A DNA stretch of 64,000 bases from Macrosoma leucophasiata (lineage: Eukaryota; Arthropoda; Insecta; Lepidoptera; Hedylidae), in the NCBI GenBank assembly GCA_036365455.1, contig JAWQUS010000027.1, forward strand, positions 11,582,501-11,646,500. Direction: 5' to 3'. The notes beneath the pieces were generated by a model. It made no database searches and was not told where the DNA came from. It saw nothing but the letters and a program-made list of their open reading frames with translations. The translations under genes were made by a program, and so were the position numbers. Below are positions 47,901 through 59,900 of this stretch, piece after piece (within the stretch, counting starts at the first letter, position 1; each line of letters begins with the position of its first letter).

Positions 47901-50900
47901 GGACAATGACCCTTCCCAGTTTCCAATTAGTGGGAAAATGGCCAGTCCGGAGTACTCCGTTGAAGAGTTTGGTTAAAGTCACCAAGCTCTTCCACGGTAG
48001 ATGACGAAGCGCTTCGATGGGGATACCGTCAGGCCCGGCAGCCCTCCGACTGGGTAGTCGGAGGACTGCTTTGCGCAGCTCAGTCGGGGAGATAAAATCT
48101 TCTCCCCGGAGCGGCGTGGCAGGGACCGACAGGAGTTCCCTCACTCGTCGCTCACAGTCCTCTAAGTGCTCGACGACAGCGTCATTGGCGGGGTTGGGGG
48201 TAAACACTCCCTCCAGGTGGTTAGCCATAATTTCGGCACGGTCCTGTGGCCTGTAGCACCGTCTGCCGCTGCTATCAAGCAGCGGATAGATTGGTGCGGC
48301 TTCGCGTGTGAGCGCTCTCGTGAGCGCATAGAGATTCGTATCCTTCTCTCCCGCGCGGTCGATCGTAGTTTCCCATGTCGACCCGCGGTGCACGCTCACG
48401 GCAGCGCTCAGGCGCTCAGTCAGGCGGTTGAGGTCACTCTTCACCGACGGGCAGCGGGTGCGCGCCCACAACTGGCGCAGCACACGTTTTTGCTGGCGCA
48501 AGGACTCGAGTGAGGCGGGCAGGGCGCCCCTGCGGTACGTCCTCGGCGGAAGGGTCGTGGTGGCCGCCTCTTTGGCGGCTTTGATGACTGAGGCGAGGCG
48601 GCTAGTGGCCGCCTCCACCTCCTCTGGAGATTGCAGGGCGCCCAGCGGTTCGGCCTCACTCATAGTGCGCGCGAAAGCATGCCAGTCGGTGCGCCGACGT
48701 GGCGGGCGCGAAATGGTAAAGCTGCTCGACAGTGATAGAGTGACCAATAGGGGAAGGTGCTGTGCGTCGAGGTCGTATAGCACCTCCACATGGACCGGCC
48801 ATGGCAGATGCTTATGTATGACGATGTCCAACACGTCCGGTTGATGGCTAGGGTTAGTAGGTACGTGCGAGGGCGCGTCGGGTCCTATCACACTGTACCC
48901 CCCAACCTGGCTGTCCTCGAAGATCCGACGGCCCGGCGGGGAAATCACCCTTGACCCCCAAGAGGGGTGCTTGGCGTTCAAGTCTCCCGCCACAATCGTC
49001 GGTTTGTCCCCGAGAAGAGCATGGACGTCCCGGACATCGACATTCCCACCAGGAGGTCGGTAGGCGGCGAATATATGGAGCTCCGTGCCATCCGCGTTAA
49101 CGCACACTCCTTTGGAGCGCACTGACACGAACGGTAAGGTACCCAACTCGTCGTGCACAACGTCACGGCGCACGAGGGCGGCAGTACCTCTATATGCCAG
49201 CCCCCGAGGCGAAACCTCGTCGTGGCGGTACACGAAGAAGTTGGGTATACGGAGCTCGTCGCCGGTACGAAGTTTGGTCTCGCCCAGTAGAACGACATGA
49301 ATGTTCTGCGATTGGGCGAGATCCCTCAATTCTCGGATGTGGCCCTTAATCCCTCCCGGGTTCCAGTAAAGTAACCGCAGAAAGTGTGGCTGTGGTTGTG
49401 TAGGTATGTGTTGTTGGATTGTGGAGGTGTTCGTGTTGTTTACTGGTGTGTTGTTCCTTAAGTTGTCTGAAGCTGTGTTAGTTCTGACAGGCCCCGCAGT
49501 AGAGCCGGGACTATATCCTGGCCCGCGTTGTAGGCCGTCAGTATCCCGGTCAGGGTACTGATGAATATCCCGAGTAACTGGGACACTGACGGCTCCTTCT
49601 GAAAATCAGGCCTGGAGTTCAACAATCGGGGCGCGGATACGGGCACGGCGGTATGCCGCGGCTCAGGCGGGAGCGTATGTAGCCCGGGGACGGGCGTAAT
49701 GTGAGGCTGATGTATGTGTGTGGTTGCTTCCGATATGACGTCCGCTTCTGGTGCACGAGCCGTCCGCGCGCCCGGCGGCCGAACGACGACTGGCGGTGGC
49801 GGCCGCGACGTCTCGCTGCACTGCTTGTACCGGCTCGGTTCGCGCGTCATCGGGTCGGTCGCGTTCACTGGTTGCACGACTGGGAGGACGACGGCGGGGT
49901 CGTCGGTTGTAGTGGGGTATGGCATCCCCGCAGGGGGTGCGAGTAGAGCTGGCGGGCGGACTTCAATGTATCTGCCTTGTATATAGTCGGCTGGCATGGC
50001 GAGCGGAGCTGACATTGCCGCGCGCTGGCGCCGGCGACGGTCGGCTCGTGACTTCGTCTTAGTCCTTTTAGGGGTGTTGTGCGTCGGTACTGTAGGTGGT
50101 ACTGATTGGTGAGGACGGTCTGATGATGCCGGCGCATCCTGCATCTGGGGCTGGGTAGGTCCCGGCACTATTAGCGCCTGGGGGTGTTGGTTGGGCCACG
50201 TTGCAAAGCGCGTCTGGGGCTGACTGTGCCCCGGTACGACTCGCGCCTGGGGCTGAACGGGTCCCGGCACGTATTGCTGCAGGGGTAAGACGGACCCCGG
50301 CCCGACCTGGGTCGGGGGTTGCATCGGTCCCAGCACATGCCGTGCCTGAGGCATGGAGGGCCCCGGCACGACCTGTGCCTGGGGCTGAGTGGGCCCCGGC
50401 ACATGTTGCGCCAGGGGCTAGACGGGCCCCGGCACAAACTGCGCCAGGGGCGGGATGGGCGCTGGGGCGCCCGGGAGGGGCGGGGGTAGGCGATCACCAC
50501 GTCTCCTCGCCTCCTTCACGAATACCGGGCATCTTCTATCGCTCGAGGCATGTGGGCCGTCACAGTTGGCGCAGCGCGGTTGGTCCCGTGGGACCACGCA
50601 CTCCGCCACAGGGTGGTTGCCGGCGCATCGGACGCATTTCATTGGACGGTAACAGTTTGATGATGCGTGTCCGAGCGCCTGGCAACGGTGGCATTGCGGC
50701 GGCCCGATGCGGCCTCGCCAAGCTCGAATCGTCACGCCTCGCATATATAGTAGTGTATTTATAGCATACAATCTGGCCAACTCTTCATTGTTGAGGTGAC
50801 CGAGTTGGATAAAGAACGACTGGCATGGGCGGTCCCGGCGGCCCTCCAATGGTCGCGCCGATTGGGCATCGAAGCCCTTGGCTCTCAGGGCCTCGATGAT

Positions 50901-53900
50901 CTCGCTTACTGGGGTGTCGATAGGCAGTCCGCGTAAGCAGACTTTAGTTGGTAGCTCTGACTCAACGGAATAACAAAACCATTCAATGGATACATCGTTA
51001 TCCGATTCTGTTTTGAGGTAGGCCTGAATGGCGCGGTATTCGCCTGCAGTGGTTGGTAGAAAACGAACCCCTTTGCCAAATGTTTTGGCGTGGGGGGGAT
51101 AGCCAATTTTTTTTGCGATAGCTGCCAAGTGTCTAGGCCAGTTTGGCAGCTTTTCTGCAATAATGGGGGGATATGCAGACCTTGTGATGGCTGGGTCTGG
51201 TCCGGTCGCCATTTCTTGGTTCGGCCGGGGGCTGGGGGGCGCCGCAGCCATCGCGGCGTATGATGACGCCGGCGGCGTAGGCGCGCGCTGCTCAGGGGTG
51301 GATGTAGAAGGTAGTTTCCCGTCGTCTTCGGCGGGGCGCATCTCCGCGTCAGTCATCCTGCGCGGGGACTCCAATCCCGCGTATGACGTCGAGGGGCTCT
51401 GGGTGGGGGACGCCTGGGAGGGGCGGGAGCTACCCTGGCTCTCGTCGCCCTCAACCTGTTCCATAGATGTCGAGTAGTTGCTCGAGGAGGATGACGTTGA
51501 GGTCGTTCGGTGTTTGGGCCGCTTGTCCTCTTGAACAGCTGAGTTATTGGCGCTGGAGGAATCGTCCTCACTACGGCGTCGTTTGGCGCTATCACCGCTA
51601 GCCACAAACGCAGTTGTGGCCTCAGCGGGATTAGCCGGCGCCGACAAGGTGTGAACCGCTTCCTGTAGTTCTTGTGGAAGGCTGGATGGGCCCGCAGGAG
51701 CATGCTCGACTGCGGGCGGAGTTGGTTGGATTGGCCTCAGGTCCTCGCCGACGGTGGTGACCTGACCGGTAAGTAGGTCGCGGGCAGCTATTTGACGGGC
51801 GGGGATACGAGATCGCCGCCCCGTCCCAAGCGCGCGCGGTTTTGGTGGGTCGCTCATGACTCACTTTCTTGTTCACAGACTGTTCATAATTTAGGTTGAA
51901 CACACACAAAAGGGTCCAAGCCCCCGGGCCTTTGTACTAGATGACGTAATTACTTACGTCTGGTCTAGACTCCGACCCGGAAACTCCCGTACACTAAGTA
52001 AGTTATGCGTCTATATATCGCTAGTGAGTCCTATCTCTTACACTCATTCACCGCGGAACACTCAACACAAACGAGACCCCGGCGCGCCGGGGGGAGAGAG
52101 GAAGGGCTCAACGCGGGAGCGAGGGCGGGGGTGGAGGCGCGATCACGCAAAATTTCACTCCTTTCACTACACAGCACTTTCGAAGTTGGGCACTATGTGT
52201 GACCGGGTACGGTTTGTATACGTGGAATGCACTAGTACACACTAGGGCACTAGTTTAAATAACGCGAGGCGTGCGCTTGACGTGCCGTCTCGCGCGCGAC
52301 TGAAAACTTCGATGCACTGGGCAATTTCCAGAAAATGGAAAAATCCCAATAGAACCAGAGATAAAGGACTTTACACCATTATCTCTGATAACCCCCTACC
52401 CGGAAATCGAACCCAGGACCTCAGCGTAGTAGTAGTGGCCTGCTACCACTAGGCTACCGAGGCAGTTTGTAAAACATAGTAATTAACAAATTAATGGGGA
52501 TGTTTGGTTTGTATGCGTGAATGCATGCATATTTTTACTGCGGTATTTTTACTATCACATATTACGAACTTACCAATATTAAAAAACAGGAGGCCTACAG
52601 AGTGAAGTAGTTATCAGTATATAAGTGAGAGACTAATTTATTACTCACATACGAAATACTTGATTCTTCAAATTTTGAGCATCCAAGCGTGATCGTCGTT
52701 CTCTCGAGGCGAGGGCTTTTATTTGTCTGCGTAGAATCATGTTTTGTTTGCCCATCATATTTTTCTCGCGTCTTAATCTTTCTATTATAGACTCTTGCCT
52801 AAAATGATAGTAAATTAATTTAGATAATATATAAATTTATGGGTTTACATATTTTGATTTATTAACCCGTCAGTTCGCGAGAAAAAATTGACAATTGATT
52901 TCTAATTATTATTGTTCGTGAACCGATATCGGTCGAACTTTAGCTTAACTTATTAACGCGAAAGGCAAGTTAGTTGATTTGTCTACATTTAAACAACTTT
53001 CTTGTAAATACAATATGATTTTTACAAAACAATTTAAATCAATTTGGTGGCTAAAGTTATATTATAACAATACTTACCATATAGCAGTAGAACTTGCTGG
53101 TATTCTTACAAAGTCGTCTTGTATGTCTTGTAAATCTACATTGGATCCAAATTTTAGTTCCAATCTTTCTGACCCTTGATATGAGCCCACATCACTCACT
53201 TCATCCACCTCCACGATAGCCGACAAATCAAAACTCGGATCGTTTACAGATATCATTGTTTGCATGTTCATTATTTGAGTCTAAAAATAAAAAAGTAGTT
53301 ATATGGTTAAGCTTACATTTGATGTTTTTTATTTACGTCCATAAAACAATGTACAATAAATGGTAATAAAACAGATAAGTCAAGTTTTTCTGTACCTTTA
53401 AATTATGTATTACTGATCGCATCTGTTCAATATGTGCATCTTTATCTGCCAATTGTTTAACAAAGTGTGCTTTTTGTTCCGTTAGTCGAGTCCGTAATTC
53501 CATATGTTCACGTTGAGTTTCATTCAACTGAGAGAGCCAGTGTTGATTTTCAGCCTTATAAGATTCTACCTATAAAATCATATTATTAGTATGATAAGGT
53601 ATAATTCTACCTTCTAGTAACGATTTAATTGCTTTATTACTTATCACTTACTTCATGACTATGTCGTTCTTTCAACTGTGCACTTAATTGTTCCATTTTC
53701 GACAACCGCTCTGAAGCAAGCATTTTCCATCGATTCATTTCACTCTCATATGTTGATCTAAATACAGAATAAAAGTGTTTTAAGGAAGCATATTGTTACA
53801 CTGTAAATAATAATAAAAATATAGATATACTAACAATTCAGTTTTACAGTTATCTAAGTTACTTTGTAATTGAAAACATTTATCTTCCAGTTCTGTAACT

Positions 53901-56900
53901 TTCAATGTATACTTATCAGTAGTATTTTTAACAATGTCGTTGGTGGCGTTGTTGCTACTGCCTCGCCTGAAATTTAATATAAATATCTGAACACTACGTA
54001 ACATACTTTATAAGATAAGAATCTTATCTTCACTGAATCACATATGTAAAGGTGATCGATGACGCTTAAAAAGAGTTTTAAGATTATCTTCTTAATTTGT
54101 ATCGAGAGTGGAGATTCATCTGTTTTATAACTGAAAAAAAAAACAATTTTTCACCTATCTGACTGTATTTGCATCATTGATATTTTTTCATTTAAATCTT
54201 GAATGGATTTTGCATATTCATCTCTTTCTTGATTGATTAATCCCTTATATTCATCTATGATACGATTTTTATCATTTTCGATCTTCTTCAGGGACAACAA
54301 AAGAGTTTGATTTTCAATATTTGAAACGTTTCGGGCTTCATCAACCTGTTCTTTACACATAATTTTGAGACTATCTAGTTGCTTTTGTAAAGCATCAACA
54401 GATGTATGGAGGTTTTGAATAACCTTGGATTTTTCATTATTGGAATCTAATAACTTTTGTATTGTGGTTTTTAGTTCCATTTTTTCTTTGGTCAGTAATG
54501 ATATATTTTCAGTATATTTATGGGACACTAAATCAGATCCCTTTAATTGATTTTGTATCAGTTCATTTTTTTCGATCAGGTTTTTAACTAAAGACTGAAG
54601 CTCCTTTACAGTTTTATCTTCGTCTGTTTGTACAAATTTACAACGTTTTTGTATTTCTGTTTCTTCAAGAGTTTGAGTAGAAATATTAATTAAATCTACG
54701 GTTGAATTATTGCGGTCATTTTTTTTTACTTTATCGTCAAGATTATTTTTATCGGGTGAGTTTCCGATAGATGGATTAATTACTTGTGGCTTGGGAAGCG
54801 TAAATGTTTGGCTTCCTGAAAAAAAGAAAACGTTAATAATCTAGGAAAATAAATGTCTTTACAATTGGTCAAAAAAGGTAAGTACTTCTGTTATCAGTAA
54901 ATTCATCCTCAGATTGAATATCTTCTAATTCCAAATGATTCTCTTTCGTATTGTCAAGTATGTTTATGTCTCTTGTAGCGGATGTTTTCTTGAGCCCTTG
55001 ATTGAGCAAAACTAATAGTTTTTCTAGAGTGCGAAACTTTTCTAAAGTATTTTGTCTTGATTGTTCAGCAGCATGCAATTTATTAACACAATGTTCTAAT
55101 TCCGAGGATGTAGTTTTTTCCTACAAAAAAAAATTATTAAAGTGATTTTTTTTATTGACCCCTAGATAAACCTTTACAAAAGTCCAAGAACGTATTAAGT
55201 ATCCACATTCATCCAACGTAAGTGTAATCTGCTGGGCGCACTATGCAAGGGAGATGAGGGAGAGTTTTAGGATAGCGTACTCAGATGCGGAACAAAAACT
55301 TGTAGAATGGCAGACTGTCTTTCTCGTGGACAGACAAACTGATAGTCAACAGTAATAAGTTTGCATTTGCATGGGTGAAGACGGCGTTTTGTAAAACTTC
55401 AAATAGGTAGGTAAGTACCTATACTCACCATAATAATACACTTCAATTTGTGTGGACAATTATCTTCGGTATCCATACATTTTGTTTTAGATATGTCTAG
55501 TATTTGATCATAAATACTATGTTTGGTCATAAGCTTTGATTGTAAATCTTCAATATCATTAAGTTTTTCATTTGCTGCATAAGATTTATTGTGAAATTCT
55601 TCAACTGTATTAAGATAATTTTCAAGAGAGAAAAGCGGTAGTGATCCATGATATTGCTCTTTAAGTATTTCCATTATTGTGCACATATTCCTGAAATATG
55701 TAGGTATCATAGTTATGAATTAATAATCAAAACTAAGGGCGGATTTTTTTTGTAATGAAAGCGGCACAAGCGTGCAGTTCACATTGATGTTAAGCGATGA
55801 CTGCAGCCTTTAATAAAAGCGTTAGGTTTAGCTTAACTGAGTTTAAAATTTGCAAGCAATTTCAGCTTAATCACGAAAAATTTTCGTCGGTGAAATCCAA
55901 ATAGTGTTATTGAACACGTTTAAGAACGTTTACAATAATTGATCGGGTCTTATTACGACCGTGAAATCGGTCCTTAATCATGAATAGGTATGGATAATAA
56001 ATTAATCCCTACTAACAGTATAAATTCGAAAGTAACTCTGTCCGTCTGTTTGTCTCTGTTACCTTTTCACGAACAAAACGACTGAACCGATTTTAATGAA
56101 AGGAGATGTTGCAAAAATGTATGGACCTCCGGCCATGTATTGTACACAATATCATTAAACAGGCAAAATCAATATAAAAACGTTTTTTACTGCATATTTT
56201 CACTTATTTAGCTTTCTTTGCAGTTACAAAACATTATTTGGAGTTAGAATTGCAACTCAAAACCAACATGGCAAATATGGTGGGCGATGTCATTTTGACA
56301 TTTTCATTTTTTAAATTGTATTTTGACTATAAAGTACTTGTTTTATATTATTTCGCATTAACACATGCTTGTGAAATATTCTTTCTTTAAAAATAAAATA
56401 TAAAGTACTTGGAGAAAAAAGTAATATTTTCTAAATACTATCGAAATCGATTGATCCCAAGTGTCGGCTGTATCGCCGCCATGTTTAACATAGTTGAAAA
56501 TGATAACATCGTTTGAATTAAATGTGTTTGTAACTCTAAAATATATTCTTGAATAAATTATTTGTATTTTTTTCGGATTCTTCTTTAATTTACCCATTTT
56601 TTGAGGACCTGTACGAACCAGAGCCGAGCTCGCAACATCTCCTTTCGTACAGAGATCGAGCTGACTTTGAGAAAGAACATAGGCTACCTTTTGACAAGCC
56701 GCGGGCAACAGCTAGTTTTAAGTAATATAATAATACAAACCTCCTCCCACCGGCCTAATCCCAAGAAGGGGAGAGACTCGAGATTGTTATTATTAATATA
56801 TAAACTCTCAACAATTTATGCTTACCTAAATTTGTTCTCGTATCTAGAAGTATAAATATCAAATGTCTTTTGACGACCTCTTAACATTTCTTCTGCCTCT

Positions 56901-59900
56901 GCTTTCATTTGCTTCTCTTTATTCAAAACTAGTTTAATTCTTTCAACAGACGCTTGACTTTCAGAAACTTGCAGATGAGCCATCAATATTTCACCACTGA
57001 GCCTAAATAAAGGGATATTTTGAAAAACTAAACACTAATAAAAATCTAACTCATAAGCCCCTAGTGTTACCTGGCAATAATAGCTTTATTATCTCCAACT
57101 GATTGCAAATCCAGGATTTGATGTCTTAACATGTTAATTTCTATGTCGTTGTTCATATATCGTTTCTGGTTATCTTGTAGCTAAAATTCATTTATTATAA
57201 CTTTATAAAGGCCAACCTTGTGAAAGAAAACAAAGACCTTGACCAAAATCCTTGTTTGATGATGACAACAGAATAACAATATAAAAGTTTTTAAATATAT
57301 ATAATGTATTAGAAACTATTTTACATACTCCACAATAATGTACCTGTAATAGAGACACATCCAACTGTGTTTGAAGTTGTTGACATTGCAACTTCAGGGA
57401 TCTATTTGCTTGTTCTAATAAACACTGTTTTTCACTGGTTTGTTCTTTCGTTGTTGAACTTAAAATTTGATGGCTACGGACATAAATTAAACAAAGTTTA
57501 AATATTAGCGCTTAGAAAAAAATTGAAAATATCAGACGTATGAGATAGCTTACATTAGTTTTGATTCATTGTTTTGCAGCTCCAAATTTTTTTTATTTAA
57601 ATCGTCTATCTCTTTATTTTTACTCTCTAATTCAGTGCATATTTGATATAATTGTTTTTGTAGTACAGATTGTTCTACATTTGATAAAATGTTGTTTATC
57701 TTACTTTTCTCATTGAATGCTGAAAAAGTAATGTAAATATATCATATCCTTTCAAAATTATTCCGAAAATACTTTTTCTAATTACGTACCTATGTTTGAA
57801 TAATACAGTAACTTACATTCACTTTTGAAACGGTTTTGAAAATAATTAATAATACTAGCTTTATCGTCGCGTAAGCGTTTGTAGAGATCAATCGTTTCTA
57901 TGTTATTTAAAACTCCTTTATTAAGAATGCTACGATATTTTCCTATATATTCATTTAATTTGTTGTTTTGTTTCCAAAATAGTTCTAATGGAACGCAATG
58001 TCGTAATTTATCAGACAAGTCGATAACTGTGAGGACTAAAGATTGGATGTCTGTTTCATAAGTTGACGACAGTAACATTGCTTCTCTTTTGCTCTCCAAA
58101 AGTTCATTCTTCATATTTTCATTCGACGTCCTTAAATGTATATATAATGCTTCTAAATACGTACATTTTCTATGCAGAAAATTGTCATTACAATGGTTTA
58201 TCAAACCTGGAGAAACATCACTACGATCGTCTTCGTCAACCTGATGACACTGTGCTTTTAAATTTTCAATGACAGCTTTGTAATGCTCTTCTTGAATAGA
58301 CCACTTATTTTGATTGTCAGCCGAGTTTACTGCTAGAGTTGTTAGTTTATCATATAACGATGTAAATTTCTTGTGAAAATATTGTAATCCATATTTTAAC
58401 TGATATTCATATAAAGAACTTCCTTTTGAAATAAGCTCTTGTATTTGTGTACTGTCATTAAAATTCACATTCTTCCATTCACTTTCAGACATCCAAGATC
58501 CAAATTCACCAATGCTGAGATCTGCTGGAGTCTCTTTATTGGTACATTCTTTCTTATCAGTATTAACATCACGTTCGATCGCTTGTAATTTTTTCTCTAA
58601 ATCTAAAGATTTTTTAGATTCCACTGACAACTGCTTAATTATATTAAAAGTGTCCTTTCTGTTGAAGAATGATATGAAATAAACATCATTAAAATAATCG
58701 TACAATAATAATAATAAGAAACATAAGTTGATGTTTACAGCATCCAACAAGAAATATTGCATATCGACTCTAGGAAGGAAACTTCGGCTTATTTTGGGTC
58801 TGTCTATAGAGCGTTATCTCTTCACGTATCTTAAATATTTGACGTTTGTCGACCGTTTTGATCAAGTTTTGACCAATATCGGACTATCAGTGCTTACGTA
58901 AGCAGCAGAGATAACGCTCTACGAAGTCAAAATAAGCCGATTTTCTCTTTCGTAGGCGCAATATGCAATATTTCTTGCTGGGTACCATAATTTTATTGTG
59001 TTGGTGGTTGTAACATAAATGCATTATTTTATCAATGGAAATGATAACTTAAATTTAGGTTTGTAATTTTTGAAGATTCAACAGATAATTTGTGTTCTAC
59101 CTTGACTCGTGTAAGGCAGTCAATAAAGCATCTTTACCGCCTAAAGCTGCTCTTAGTTCCATAACGGTAGACATATGCGGTGCGAACCATCCTGCAGCAT
59201 GTCTCGCTTCCAGTGAACGTAATAAAGCTTCAAGACTTGGACATTCTATTGTTAGGATGCCAGACGAAGTAGTACCTAGAAGTTGATTTTATTATTCACG
59301 AAACAGAATTTATTAATTGAATCTCGCTGTGCATTATTTAAGCAATTACTCTGTTAGGTGAACATTGAATCGAATTAAGAGTACATCTATTTTTCACTGA
59401 TAAACAACCACTCACTGAAAAATTCAGTAAACAAAACGCAGCTTAATGAGTATAATACGTATAAATATGGTGTAACTTAGGGGGCTACGGAATGGGGCTT
59501 ACTGTTATCTTTGAGGAAATTTAATATTTCATTGAGGCCCTTGCGGAGGCCTTCATTTTCTTCTATGATTGCCTTTGTTTCAGATGATTCTTGTATATGC
59601 ATTTCTGTTTTCTCTTTTGACTCATTAACAGATCTGAAAAACATGTATCCTTTGAGATATAAAAAATCAAACAAAATGTGTTCGAATTTTCATATTTTAA
59701 TGGTAGGGTGGTTCCCCTCAATATGAGTTGGATGTCACTTTTCTGGCCACCCTACAATAGACTATTACTAGAGTTTCAGTTTTGTTATGAATAAGGAACC
59801 TAAAAGTATGTACCTGTGAGATTTACTTGAATTTAATTCTTCTGGGTCATTTTCGATGTTCATACAAATTTCATAAATCTCATTTTTGTTGTAGCCTGCT

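Larger units (their letters stand above)
46023..52303 (-). mobile_element. Jockey-like non-LTR retrotransposon (LINE), nearly intact
   Basis: A 6.3-kb element with a gag-like ORF1 and an endonuclease-reverse transcriptase ORF2 on the minus strand. It is flanked by AAACTT at 46017-46022 and 52304-52309, and these flanks rejoin into an uninterrupted tRNA-derived SINE also seen at 40976-41284 and 62053-62357. This fixes both ends. The body is GC-rich and very unlike the AT-rich host DNA, suggesting a recent arrival. Its 3' region has A-rich stretches (T-rich on the plus strand at 46199-46340) and it ends in TAGTAGTAG instead of a pure poly-A tail. It sits in a Cep290 intron in the same orientation as the gene. 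Confidence 0.92.

Noticed and set aside
48428..48844. Plus-strand frames of 80-187 codons between 46500 and 51500
   Set aside because: They are GC-rich shadows opposite the LINE ORFs with no family resemblance.
49458..50402. Separate 314-codon proline-rich protein
   Set aside because: It is in the same frame as the zinc-knuckle ORF1 and continues its repeats; it is the C-terminal part of ORF1 after one amber codon.
55800..56000. Possible CRISPR or phage-like array
   Set aside because: The window is eukaryotic nuclear DNA; repeats are dispersed transposons, with no regular spacer array anywhere.
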